A DNA stretch of 47,779 nucleotides. Origin: Prevotella sp. CAG:1092. Lineage in GTDB: Bacteria; Bacteroidota; Bacteroidia; Bacteroidales; Bacteroidaceae. This document shows, in pieces, positions 9,283-18,444 of this stretch. The translations under genes were made by a program, and so were the position numbers. The DNA lies in contig HF994194.1 of assembly GCA_000436915.1 (NCBI GenBank), positions 58,832 to 106,610 on the forward strand. Reading direction: 5' to 3'. Each line of letters opens with the position of its first letter. Position 1 is the first letter of the stretch. The notes beneath the pieces were generated by a model, which made no database searches, had not been told where the DNA came from, and worked only from the letters and a program-made list of their open reading frames with translations.

Positions 9283-10134
9283 ATGTTAGAAAACAAGATA
9301 TACACCCTCAGCGAATTAAAAGAAGCCATCATTAAGGAAAGTAATGACACCAAACCGATTATCGGCAAAGGTGTTATTAAGGATGATGTTAAAAATAACG
9401 TAAAGGCTGTTAAGGATATAATGAAGCAGACGAAAGATTATAACGATGTTCCGTCATCGAAACGAAATACATCACCCGAAATCGGAAAAGACCTAAATAA
9501 AACTACGATGGATATGGAATTCGCCTACGAACCTGATAAGGCATATAAAGAACGAGTCATGGCACAAGTAAAAGGTTTTCCATCGGCAGATAATGAGAAA
9601 AACACTTCAGCCAAAGATAACGATTCATTAGATTTCGAAGGCAATAAGGATTTCTATGACGGTATTAAAAAACGTTCAAAAGAAACGAATGATTTTAAAT
9701 CAATATATAAGCACGCAGGTCTAAAGACTCATAACCTACCTAAAGAAACTACAAAAATAAAGACAGCCTTTCAAGAAAATAAAACGATGAAGAGATTAGT
9801 GTTCAAAAATACAGTTTTCCTTAATGAAGAAAATGTCAAGAAAAGAATTCCTGAAGATTATAAGACCGATAACAATAAATTCCTGATGAAAGATTCTATC
9901 GGAAATGAATATATCGTAGAGTGCAAAAAGGACAAAGAGATTAATTATATTAACACGAATATAAGATTAATCAAAGCAAGTCCGAAAATTGTTAATGAAG
10001 AGTTATCACGTATCAAAGCCTTGTCATCATACAGTACCAGTAAATATTTAGGTGAATCCGTAAGGACTCCAGAGCAGGATTTCATTAAAGGAATTGATAT
10101 CGTAAAAAATAAGTTAAACGAGATAACTAAATAA
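9283..10134 (+). CDS. Hypothetical phage protein
   Basis: This 283-aa, Lys-rich protein is unrecognised. The N-terminus MLENKIYTLSELKEAIIKES weakly resembles the LTES-type N-terminal motif of the genes at 14422 and 30590. Residues 30-170 are polar and probably disordered. A compact C-terminal domain (about 175-283) begins MKRLVFKNTVFLNEENVKKR. A targeting or assembly role is possible but unproven. Confidence 0.65.
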   Translation: MLENKIYTLSELKEAIIKESNDTKPIIGKGVIKDDVKNNVKAVKDIMKQTKDYNDVPSSKRNTSPEIGKDLNKTTMDMEFAYEPDKAYKERVMAQVKGFPSADNEKNTSAKDNDSLDFEGNKDFYDGIKKRSKETNDFKSIYKHAGLKTHNLPKETTKIKTAFQENKTMKRLVFKNTVFLNEENVKKRIPEDYKTDNNKFLMKDSIGNEYIVECKKDKEINYINTNIRLIKASPKIVNEELSRIKALSSYSTSKYLGESVRTPEQDFIKGIDIVKNKLNEITK

Positions 10135-10158
10135 ACGACATAATTATCTATCACAGTA

Positions 10159-10860
10159 ATGGCATTAGAAGGAGAACAGATAGGATTCGTAGAGAAGACC
10201 ATTAAGATGATTGATAAATATGGCTTATGGAAAGTTATTCGTGCTGTGATATTAATACTATTATTTCTATTCGGTATGTATTATGTACAAGTGGCTGCAA
10301 CAAGAGTCGGTTCCGAACAGGCAAATGAACACTTCTCGGAAAAGAAAATAATAGAGCACGAAGAACAAATGACGGTAAGAAAGGAAATACAACCGCAAGT
10401 AGATAAAATACTTAGCGACGTGTTACTTAATACCGGGGCGGATAGGGCATTTGTTATCGAATTACACAATGGTTCAAGCAACACGGCAGGATTACCCTTC
10501 GTACATTGTTCAATGACATACGAAGAAGTAAGAGAGGGAATAGAATGTATCGATGAAGATTATCAGAATCTATCATTGTCTAGATTCGATTTTCCACAAT
10601 ATTTACATAAAAACAAATTTTGGATCGGTACAGCCGAAGAATTTAGCAAGGTTGATAAAAAAATGTCAGTTAGGATGGAAACAAATAACGTTAGTTTTAT
10701 TGTAATATCGACCATCGAGACTTCGACGAACGAATTAGGCTATTTCGGTTTTTCTTACTGTAACGGTAAAATCCCAAAAGATTTAAACCACCTCACGGCG
10801 CAGACAACTTCATCAGTACAAAAATTGTCCAGATTGTTAGATAAAGCGATTATAAAATAA
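10159..10860 (+). CDS. Membrane-anchored protein with GAF-like domain
   Basis: This 233-aa protein has one transmembrane helix (about residues 25-46, VIRAVILILLFLFGMYYVQV), a helical linker and a mixed alpha/beta domain (about 85-230). The core ADRAFVIELHNGS and the following strands resemble GAF-type sensor folds. It precedes another single-pass membrane protein by 4 nt. The pair lies just before a strong terminator and could be lysis or membrane-remodelling proteins. The GAF comparison is tentative. Confidence 0.6.
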   Translation: MALEGEQIGFVEKTIKMIDKYGLWKVIRAVILILLFLFGMYYVQVAATRVGSEQANEHFSEKKIIEHEEQMTVRKEIQPQVDKILSDVLLNTGADRAFVIELHNGSSNTAGLPFVHCSMTYEEVREGIECIDEDYQNLSLSRFDFPQYLHKNKFWIGTAEEFSKVDKKMSVRMETNNVSFIVISTIETSTNELGYFGFSYCNGKIPKDLNHLTAQTTSSVQKLSRLLDKAIIK

Positions 10861-10864
10861 AAGA

Positions 10865-11503
10865 ATGTCAACATCTAAACAAAACATAGTAGATATCATC
10901 CAATGGATACTTATAATATCCTTGACGATAGTACTTATTTGCTGTTATATATGGACACATAAACGTATCGTCGCCGAAGAAAAATACGAAAAGGCGAATA
11001 CCTATACAAAAATTTATGAGAGTCAAAATTTCGATAGGCTAAAAAAAGAAAATCAAAGACTATATGATTCGATTAAAAGTCTTCAAAATATCGAAAGCGT
11101 CGTCGAAATCCGTTATAAATATCGATATAATACCGATACCGTATGGGTTGATAAGAATATTTATCCGACGAAGGATAGCGTTTATTGTTTTAGCAATAAT
11201 AATGACACTGTAAGATATGATTTAACAATCAAAGGTAACGACGTATCATGGTACAATCTCAATTTCACAATCGACGATAATATGGCTATCATTAATAGTA
11301 ATAAAGATAATCGAAACGAAACATCAATTATACATTCGCCGAATGTACAAATCGAAGAAACAACAATGTGCCATCGTAAAGATAAAAAGGAAAAATGGTA
11401 TCACAATTTCGCCGTCGGACCTCAATTTGGAGTCGGTGTTAACAATAAAGGAGAATTTAATCCATACTTCGGTGTTGGTATAACATACAATCTAATCAAA
11501 TAA
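10865..11503 (+). CDS. Single-pass membrane protein, spanin-like architecture
   Basis: This 212-aa protein has a transmembrane helix near residues 12-30 (WILIISLTIVLICCYIW), a coiled coil (about 40-80), a beta-rich middle and a C-terminal glycine-rich beta hairpin (AVGPQFGVGV ... PYFGVGITYNL). This layout resembles Bacteroides phage proteins of the DUF6808 type. An inner-membrane anchor plus an outer-membrane-like beta end would suit a unimolecular spanin. That role is inference. Confidence 0.6.
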   Translation: MSTSKQNIVDIIQWILIISLTIVLICCYIWTHKRIVAEEKYEKANTYTKIYESQNFDRLKKENQRLYDSIKSLQNIESVVEIRYKYRYNTDTVWVDKNIYPTKDSVYCFSNNNDTVRYDLTIKGNDVSWYNLNFTIDDNMAIINSNKDNRNETSIIHSPNVQIEETTMCHRKDKKEKWYHNFAVGPQFGVGVNNKGEFNPYFGVGITYNLIK

Positions 11504-11520
11504 ACAATTTTAAATAACAA

Positions 11521-11555
11521 GGTCGAAATGAAAGTTTCGACCATTTTTTTTTTGT
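11521..11555 (+). terminator. Rho-independent terminator
   Basis: An 8-bp stem GGTCGAAA / TTTCGACC with a 6-nt loop is followed by A and at least ten T's, downstream of the membrane protein gene. Confidence 0.9.
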
Positions 11556-11632
11556 TCCTATATTAACAATCGTTATTTGTTTATTTTAATATTTATTACT
11601 ATATATTATATGAAGTTTCAATAAAAAAAATA

Positions 11633-13521
11633 ATGAGTAAACGCCGATACATTCAAAACTTAAGAAGTCAAACAACCATTGATAATAATGGAGTCAAAGT
11701 CCCAAAATTACCGGAAGCAAATTATATTAAAGAAGGTGAGATAGCAATCAATTTTGCCACGGTTATGAAACTATAGCAATTAAAAACGCCGACGGCGAAA
11801 TTGTTAAATTCGACAATAAAGTTGATGAAAACTACGAACCGACGCAATATAACGGTAAATTCGAGACATTAGTAACCGAAACCAATCATGTGAAGGCAGG
11901 AGATACCAATAGTAAGGCATTTAAATCGGTCGAAAATACAATGTCAACCTTGGTGGATGAAGTATATAAAAATGAAAAGGCAATCGTAACTACGTTCGGT
12001 ACTGTCGGAAGTGCTACAGGAATCGTTGATGCTGAAGGAAATATTAGCTATCAGAAGAAAGCCGATGCACATTATATTGCACCTGCCAACTCGGTACACG
12101 AAGCAACAGTATTACTTGATAATTCATTAAATGGAGTCAAAACAACGGCAGACCAGAATAAAACCGATATCGAAGGATTAGCAAGTTCAATCGGAATTGA
12201 AAAAGAGACGGAAGGAACCTATTCATATCCCGATAATATCGGTTCAAATTATTTCGAAGATGCGACATCTGTAATCCAAGCTATGACTGCCCTTGATAAT
12301 GAAATTTATAATGTCAATGGTAAGGCGAGGAAGATTGCGACCGCTGCGGGTGTAATTAATGCTCAAGATGTCATAGGTTATCAAAAAGAAACTGGCGTAC
12401 TTTATATCGGAGACGCAGTCTCTGTACACGATGCGACAGTAAAACTTGATTTTAAATTAAAGGAAACAACAGATACGAGTGATAAGAATTTTCGAAATAT
12501 TGAGTATTTAGCTAATGTCGCTGGCGCAGTTAAAAACGTCGAAGGGGTATATATTTATCAGTCCAACGATAATACAAAATATATCGCAGGTGCACATTCG
12601 GTACATGAGGCAACAGTATTACTCGATAATGAATTGAGTAAACAAGATGATACTGATTCAGATATTGCGAAGGCAATTGGACTTACAAAGACTGGCACAA
12701 AATATGTTTATAAGGCCAACACATATTCAAACTATATCGGGTTTGTAAATTCGGTGGATGAAGCAACTATTGCGCTCGATAGTCAAATAAAAAATAATGA
12801 GAACTTAATATATGGTATTCTTAACGTATTACCTGATTATGACGAAAGGTTTAATATAATTAATAAAGTAATTTCGAAATTTCCCTCCATCGAATATGTT
12901 GACTTAGGTTTACCTAGTGGAACACTATGGTTAACCTGTAATTTAGGAGCGACTACACCGACTGATATTGGTCATTATTATATGTGGGGTTCCCTTAGTC
13001 CTAATGACAAAACCATTTGTAGTTGGAGTAATACGCCTTTTAATGACGGTCAGACATCAAAAAACGACACCGTATTCAACACCGCAACCGCAGGTACTAG
13101 AAACATAATATTATATCAGAATAGACTAAATGAGGCATTTGATGTCATATACCATCGTACACACGGAATCGCCAAGCTACCGACGGAAGAACAAATAAAC
13201 GAATTAATAAGCGACACTAACACTACGAGAGATTGGGTTACAAACTATCAAGGTATAACTGTTAAAGGTTTTACCTTTACTAGCAAGAGAAATAATAATG
13301 TACTTTTTATACCGGCAGGCGGTTATAGAGACGCAGACACAATAAAGACCAAAGAATTAGGAAAAGCCATGTTCGTAATGAGTTCCAATATAAACAGTGA
13401 ACATAAAATCATTACTCTTAAAGGATACAATAGTGGTCTTACTAATGGTGTATCTTATAAGCCAAAGAATGTAACCCTTGATAGTAATCAAGCGATACCT
13501 TTACGAGGTGTTATCGTATAA
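11633..13521 (+). CDS. Tail-fibre/receptor-type protein, frameshifted near 11755
   Basis: The ATG at 11633 opens a 47-codon frame (MSKRRYIQNLRSQ ... EGEIAINFA) that stops at 11776. The homologous continuation (HGYETIAIKNADGEIVKF) runs in the -1 frame to 13521 and has no ATG start of its own. The gene at 17941 shares the same N-terminal module. The middle has about five repeats of 60-65 residues with signature SVHEATVLLDN. The C-terminal ~200 residues carry YVDLGLPSGTLWLTCNLGA and PAGGYRDAD, matching the lectin-like FISUMP-type domain of Bacteroidetes surface proteins. The gene is either pseudogenised, misread, or frameshifted in translation. Confidence 0.7.
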
Positions 13522-13577
13522 AAGAAGAATTTAAAAGAAAGTTATCTTTATGAATCATTAATAATATTATAGTATAA

Positions 13578-14348
13578 ATGAAAAATCTTAGGATATTTAA
13601 AACCGAAGAAGAATATAACAAGGAGACATTCTCTGATTATCTTCCTTATGTCGTAATGAAAAAAGATGATAATAAATTAATATATCGACCGCAGACATTG
13701 TATAATTCCAATAATGATAGTGATATAGGTGATTGGGTTGACTTAGGTTTACCGAGTGGAACGCTATGGGTGAGTTATGATTTAGGAGCAAAGAAAAAAG
13801 CAGGTTACGGTAACATATACATGTGGGGACAGACTGGTAATGGATGTGGTTCTCCGTCGGATTGCAGTTGGCAAAAATCCCCTCTAAACGGTGGTTATAG
13901 TACGGCTAACGAAACGGTTATTGAAAATAACAAGAAAACATTTTGTTCGAACAACGTATTAATTGACAAGTATGATGCTGCATATCAGTTAACTAAGGAC
14001 GAAGGACGTATGCCGACGATGCCAGAATTAATGGAGTTATTTAATAATACTATAAAGAATCTGACTACCATCGATACAAATTCAGTTACGCCGGGTGTAA
14101 TGCAACGTATGAACGCAATTAGGTTATCCAGCAAAACCAACAATAAAAGTATTATAATGCCTGCAATCGGTTATTGGTCTGAGGGTGAAAGACATGACAA
14201 TGGTAATTTTTATATGTGGACATCATTTGGTTCCGGAGGAATAGGTGCATCAATGGTATGTATGCTTTCTGACCAATTAAATGGGAGTCTTGCGCTAACA
14301 TCGTCGCCAATAATATGGGGTACTTTAATTAGACCTGTAAAAGTATAA
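13578..14348 (+). CDS. Lectin-like (FISUMP-type) receptor-binding protein
   Basis: This 256-aa protein is a paralogue of the C-terminal domain of the preceding gene. After about 50 N-terminal residues it carries WVDLGLPSGTLWVSYDLGA, YMWGQTGNGCG, MPTMPELMELF and a C-terminal IIWGTLIRPVKV, the recognisable order of that Bacteroidetes domain. It is probably a tail tip or decoration protein binding host glycans or proteins. No reverse transcriptase or template repeat is in the window, so diversity generation is not supported. Confidence 0.7.
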   Translation: MKNLRIFKTEEEYNKETFSDYLPYVVMKKDDNKLIYRPQTLYNSNNDSDIGDWVDLGLPSGTLWVSYDLGAKKKAGYGNIYMWGQTGNGCGSPSDCSWQKSPLNGGYSTANETVIENNKKTFCSNNVLIDKYDAAYQLTKDEGRMPTMPELMELFNNTIKNLTTIDTNSVTPGVMQRMNAIRLSSKTNNKSIIMPAIGYWSEGERHDNGNFYMWTSFGSGGIGASMVCMLSDQLNGSLALTSSPIIWGTLIRPVKV

Positions 14349-14421
14349 TCTTATCTAATTTTTATGTTTCCCTTTTATCTTACCATTTATATATGAAATC
14401 AGGTCATTAAATACAGAAAAT

Positions 14422-14481
14422 ATGAGAAGAAACAGAATCAAACTCAGTGAGTCACAGCTTCATCGAGTAATCGAAAGGTAA
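14422..14481 (+). CDS. Micro-ORF with LTES-like motif (19 aa)
   Basis: ATG at 14422 encodes MRRNRIKLSESQLHRVIER and stops. This equals the N-terminal motif of the 105-aa gene at 30590 (TIKLTESELRNMISESVKRV). It is either a truncated relic or a genuine micropeptide. Confidence 0.35.
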   Translation: MRRNRIKLSESQLHRVIER

Positions 14482-14535
14482 AGGTTGGAATTTAAAGTAA
14501 AAGTCGACCTTATATCGTGTAAATAAACAATTATG

Positions 14536-14576
14536 AAATGAGTCATCACATCAATGATAGACTCATTTTATTTTTC
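14536..14576 (+). terminator. Rho-independent terminator
   Basis: A 9-bp stem AAATGAGTC / GACTCATTT is followed by TATTTTT. The rest of the gap 14349-14682 holds only the 19-codon ORF. Confidence 0.75.
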
Positions 14577-14682
14577 CTCGTTATGGCAATTACAACACTA
14601 TATTATTTTTATCGATAATTTATTGATTTTATACCGTATAGCCTTTATTTTTATGTAAAGGTAATATGAAGATAAACGTAAT

Positions 14683-14868
14683 ATGTTTTTTGTTGCAAGA
14701 ACAATGACATTTATTTTAATAATGTCGATACTAATAATTCTAAGAGAATGTTTTAATTTTTATCGTTGTTTCTTAAAAACGGAGCAATATAACATTAGTA
14801 ATAAACGATTGTGGCTATTAGGATCGTCAGTTTCATATATAATAATGATAATGATTTGTGGTATATAA
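14683..14868 (+). CDS. Small two-helix membrane protein
   Basis: This 61-aa protein has two hydrophobic segments (about residues 5-22 and 42-60, LLGSSVSYIIMIMICGI) joined by a short loop. It stops 1 nt before the next start, suggesting translational coupling. Function unknown. Confidence 0.55.
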   Translation: MFFVARTMTFILIMSILIILRECFNFYRCFLKTEQYNISNKRLWLLGSSVSYIIMIMICGI

Positions 14869-14869
14869 T

Positions 14870-15466
14870 ATGAACTTACAAGAAGCAATGGTCGAGTTGT
14901 CGAGTTATTCTGTCGGCTGTCGAATTATGGATGGTTATTTTTTGATAAACATAACATATGATAAACAATGGAGTGTCATACCGCCTCAGAATAATCAGAT
15001 TGAATTCGCACAGAAAGATAATATAACCTATTATGCGGCACCGATACAGGAAGTCTCGTTCGACGAAGTATTTGATTCGATAAAGGAAACTATCGACTAT
15101 AATATAGATTTACAGAAAAAGGTTTCCTTATTTAAGGTAAAAGTTGATGAATTACAAGAAATCTTCGCCAAAGAAGATATCGAAGTTCTTAGAAATTTAA
15201 CCTTCAATTTTCCTAAAAAGAAGAAAGAAAAGAGAAAATACAACAGAAAAAATAAAGACAAAGAAGAAAACAACGAAAGAGACGCTGAAGTTGTCGATAA
15301 CAAGACGTACAAGACTGATAATTTAAGTAATACAGAAGATGCCACCGATACGGTAAAAAAATCCATTACGGACGATGAAGAAATCATTTTCGAAGAATAC
15401 CAAGGAGATGAAGAAATAGTACCATTAAATAATAAAATTGATTATGTAGAGGAGTTAAAAAAGTAA
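14870..15466 (+). CDS. Hypothetical protein with Lys-rich and acidic segments
   Basis: I chose the ATG at 14870 (MNLQEAMVELSSYSVG) rather than the earlier GTG, because it follows the upstream stop directly. The protein is 198 aa: a folded N-terminal domain (1-115), a Lys/Arg patch (KKKKEKRKYNRKNKDK near 117) and an acidic tail. Such a basic patch followed by an acidic tail could contact nucleic acid, but nothing specific is recognised. Confidence 0.6.
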   Translation: MNLQEAMVELSSYSVGCRIMDGYFLINITYDKQWSVIPPQNNQIEFAQKDNITYYAAPIQEVSFDEVFDSIKETIDYNIDLQKKVSLFKVKVDELQEIFAKEDIEVLRNLTFNFPKKKKEKRKYNRKNKDKEENNERDAEVVDNKTYKTDNLSNTEDATDTVKKSITDDEEIIFEEYQGDEEIVPLNNKIDYVEELKK

Positions 15467-15467
15467 T

Positions 15468-15833
15468 ATGGCGTATGTAGTATTTTTATCTTATATATTT
15501 TTTAGCTACGGTCTAACCATGATGTTGATATATTTCAACGGTCCTTTTGATATCGTTGAAAAATTCAGGAACTTAATGATGTCGATACATCCTAAGTTAG
15601 GTGAATTATTTACCTGTCCTTTTTGTCTATCAACATGGATTGGCGGTCTTTTTTCGTTAATTAATTATTTATGGATACCGATTACGATCACACCCTTTAA
15701 TATGATTTTAAACACGACTTCAATGTGGTGGCTGATTATACCGATGGATGCCTTATTGACTTGCGGTACTATATGGTTATTGCATGTATTAGATGAATAT
15801 CTCGAAAATAATTCAAAGACATATGAAGATTGA
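15468..15833 (+). CDS. DUF1360-like membrane protein
   Basis: This 121-aa protein has three hydrophobic segments and the motif FTCPFCLSTWIGG near residue 49, characteristic of the DUF1360 family (CPFCxSxW). The two Cys could bind metal. Its stop TGA overlaps the ATG of the next gene, so the two are coupled. Role unknown. Confidence 0.65.
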   Translation: MAYVVFLSYIFFSYGLTMMLIYFNGPFDIVEKFRNLMMSIHPKLGELFTCPFCLSTWIGGLFSLINYLWIPITITPFNMILNTTSMWWLIIPMDALLTCGTIWLLHVLDEYLENNSKTYED

Positions 15834-16075
15834 TGGATGCACCTTTGTTAGACATTAAGCGAGAATTGGAACGTAATAAACAGGATTCAATTATTTCGGA
15901 AATCGAATTACAAAATGAAAAGAATTCGTTAATAGTGCGTATGCAGTCAAGTCTTGGTCAAGAACTTAAAAATTTTAATCCCAATGAAAGACACGTCTTT
16001 AAAATCAAAAAAACGTTAAGTAGTCGTCTTAAAGATTTTTTCAATAAAATAAAATATGTAATATTCGGGGAATAA
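15833..16075 (+). CDS. Small hypothetical helical protein
   Basis: I chose the ATG at 15833, which overlaps the previous stop (TGATG). The 80-aa protein is charged and mostly helical (LLDIKRELERNKQDSIISEI) and ends in a basic amphipathic helix (SSRLKDFFNKIKYVIFGE) that might touch membrane. No family recognised. Confidence 0.6.
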   Translation: MDAPLLDIKRELERNKQDSIISEIELQNEKNSLIVRMQSSLGQELKNFNPNERHVFKIKKTLSSRLKDFFNKIKYVIFGE

Positions 16076-16079
16076 GAGG

Positions 16080-16331
16080 ATGGAACTCAGACATATATAT
16101 AAGTTAAGTGATATAATCAATGAAAGTATCCTTGAAAATAAAATACCGAAAGAAATATTAAAGGATACCGTTATTAATGTAAAGGTATCTCCGACGACGT
16201 TATACGGTATCGACAAGGAATTTTATCGATTGACTCATGATAACTCAGATGAAGGATTCAAACATAGTGATACGGTCGAGGCAACAATTTCTAATGTTCA
16301 TTTTAAAATAGCGACGAAGGTGGGGCAATAA
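16080..16331 (+). CDS. Small hypothetical protein
   Basis: This 83-aa protein starts MELRHIYKLSDIINESILENK, a weak match to the LTES-type N-terminal helix seen elsewhere, then a beta-rich segment. It is the last gene of the 14683-16331 run and ends inside a terminator hairpin shared with the convergent gene. Confidence 0.6.
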   Translation: MELRHIYKLSDIINESILENKIPKEILKDTVINVKVSPTTLYGIDKEFYRLTHDNSDEGFKHSDTVEATISNVHFKIATKVGQ

Positions 16332-16341
16332 CCCACCTTTT
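16317..16341. terminator. Bidirectional terminator hairpin
   Basis: An 8-bp stem AAGGTGGG / CCCACCTT lies at the convergence of the genes ending at 16331 and 16351. Confidence 0.75.
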
Positions 16342-16350
16342 ATATATATA

Positions 16351-17256
16351 CTATATGACTGTATTTCGTGTAACGAGTCCCCTATCCCATCCAGTCTTTT
16401 CTTCGATTTTATTGTACATAGAGCTAATTTGGCTATCACCGACTATTTTACCGAGAAAGACTATCTTTTTAATTTTATTTAAACGGTCATCTCGTTGTAA
16501 TGTCGAATAGAGTCGTTCAGCCTCATCGGGATTTTTACAAACAACAAAATCGAAGTCCTCACTATAACTTATTATTAATTTATTGCCGATAGTATTTAAT
16601 CGTATAACATCATCGACAGACTGATATTTTTCCAATATTAATTTATCTAATATAAAGGAGTAAGTTTTTCTATCTTTCATCGGATGATAGCCGTAAACGT
16701 GAAAATGCTCTTCGACGAACCATTCATCTTTTGCAATTATTTTGTATAGCTTATTGTCGACTATTTCGGCATCAACGAACTTACCGTCTTCATTTCTAAA
16801 CTTAGTGACATTAATATCATCGTCGCCAATTCTCTCGACAATAATTAGTTCCCATTTAGTTTCTATTTTGTTATTTTTACGTGAAGCCCCCTCGTGTGTT
16901 CTAAATTTAACAGGAAATTTTACCTCTTGATGATTTTTTTCTAACGCCTCATTATATATACGATAAGCTTCGGTCTTCCACCATGCACAGCCAAGACGTT
17001 TTACCCTTTTATGATTTTTAACTATTAAAATCATTCTATACGCCTTATCATCACCTTTTGCTAGTCTTTCATTTTCTCTTTCCTTTTTCTTTTTTGCATA
17101 ATAACGTTGATTTTGTTTATGTCTTAATCTTTTAATTCGTCTTAAACGTTTCTCAGCCTTTAATGCTTCTTCTTTTTCTTTCTTTTTTCTTTCTTTCTCC
17201 GCTTTACGCTCTTTGCGTTCTTTTTCAATTTCAAGTAATCTTTTTAATCCATACAT
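16351..17256 (-). CDS. Hypothetical protein with basic coiled-coil N-terminus
   Basis: This 301-aa protein is unrecognised. Residues 1-70 are extremely rich in Lys, Glu and Arg and predict a long charged helix. The remainder is a mixed alpha/beta region (about 75-301), including RLGCAWWKTEAYRIYNEAL and HFHVYGYHPMKD. The basic arm suggests nucleic-acid or ribosome association. It is divergent from the gene at 17418. Confidence 0.65.
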   Translation of the reverse strand: MYGLKRLLEIEKERKERKAEKERKKKEKEEALKAEKRLRRIKRLRHKQNQRYYAKKKKERENERLAKGDDKAYRMILIVKNHKRVKRLGCAWWKTEAYRIYNEALEKNHQEVKFPVKFRTHEGASRKNNKIETKWELIIVERIGDDDINVTKFRNEDGKFVDAEIVDNKLYKIIAKDEWFVEEHFHVYGYHPMKDRKTYSFILDKLILEKYQSVDDVIRLNTIGNKLIISYSEDFDFVVCKNPDEAERLYSTLQRDDRLNKIKKIVFLGKIVGDSQISSMYNKIEEKTGWDRGLVTRNTVI

Positions 17257-17417
17257 GTTTTTAATATGTTAAAAAAACTTATCCATTAATAAATACTTGC
17301 TACTCAAAGTTGTCGATATCAATTTTAAGTAGTAATTTTGCCGTGATAGTTAAAAAAAATCTTGATTTTATAAAAAAACCAAGATAATGTTCAATTTAAT
17401 ACGAAAAAAACAATATT

Positions 17418-17879
17418 ATGACAAAATTAGGAATGGTTTCAGAAGAGACTAATGAATTAATTGAGAAGATTATTCGTGAAAACAATCTTGACAATTATAT
17501 TAACATTAAGGCATATGCCGTAAATAAAGGTCGTGAAGTCATTAAAATAAAAAAGGCGAACCCGATTGAAGGTGAATTAACTAAAGATGAACAGACGGTT
17601 TTCGTCATTGTATATGAAGAAGCATTTGAACGTCTCACGGACAATTATCAGGAGATTCTAATGAGAGACGTATTAAATAATATACAATATAATCCCGAAA
17701 ACGGTAAAATAACGATTGGAGCACCAAGAATAACGGTTACAACATGGGGTTTGCAAAAATACGGCGAAGATTTACTTAATGCCGCCGAGTCTGCGGTGTT
17801 AGCTCTTGAACAAATCGATGAAGAAAAAAAAGAACGCAAACGTGCGGAGAGCGAAAATAAGAAAACCAAGAAGAATTAA
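17418..17879 (+). CDS. Hypothetical phage protein
   Basis: This 153-aa protein is unrecognised. It has an alpha/beta core (about 1-125, with VFVIVYEEAFERLTDNYQEI and KITIGAPRITVTTWG) and a Lys/Glu-rich C-terminal helix. No metal-binding HExxH is present. It is divergently transcribed from the 301-aa gene. Confidence 0.65.
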   Translation: MTKLGMVSEETNELIEKIIRENNLDNYINIKAYAVNKGREVIKIKKANPIEGELTKDEQTVFVIVYEEAFERLTDNYQEILMRDVLNNIQYNPENGKITIGAPRITVTTWGLQKYGEDLLNAAESAVLALEQIDEEKKERKRAESENKKTKKN

Positions 17880-17940
17880 ATTGTAACAAGGTACAACTAT
17901 TAACGATATTAATATTTATACATAAATTAAGTAATCATTA

Positions 17941-18412
17941 ATGGTTAAACACATTTCACACAAAAAGAGCCTTGAACTTCTGACAAACGGTGAACCGAAA
18001 AAACCTTCGACTGATGCAATAGCTGAAGGTGAAATAGCAATTAATTATTCAGCTAATAAGGAAAGACTGTTCATTAAAAACAGTAATGCCGAAATTGTCG
18101 ATTTTATGCCGTCACATTACATCGAAACTAATTATGCGCCATTAATAAAAAAAAATAAATGACAGCAGTTATATTATTAGACCTAATATTTATTATGATT
18201 TCGGTGAAATTAGCAATGCGACCTTCACCTTGATACAACCATCGAACACAGAGGTATATAATGAATATATGGGTAAATTTACCGTTACGACCGATAATGC
18301 TTCGATTTCATTTCCTTCTGACATTAAATGGCCTGGTAATCTAAAATATATTGCAGGATGTACATACGAATTCAGTATTGTTGACGGTTTAGGTATAATG
18401 GTGTGTTATTAA
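17941..18412 (+). CDS. Tail-type protein split by frame change at an A9 tract
   Basis: The first frame (MVKHISHKKSLELL ... EGEIAINYSANKERLFIKN) stops at 18162, just after nine A's at 18147-18155. The +1 frame continues without a start (NDSSYIIRPNIYYDFGEIS ... FSIVDGLGIMVCY) to 18412. Removing one A joins them into one about 156-aa protein. The N-terminal module is shared with the gene at 11633 and the C-terminal beta domain resembles Bacteroides-phage tail ends. This may be a sequencing indel, phase variation, or slippage. Confidence 0.65.
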
Positions 18413-18444
18413 CCGTTATAATAACAATTAAATAACAATACGAA

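Noticed and set aside
11633..14348. Diversity-generating retroelement suggested by lectin-like variable tail genes
   Set aside because: No reverse transcriptase ORF and no near-identical template/variable repeat pair differing at A positions is visible in the window.
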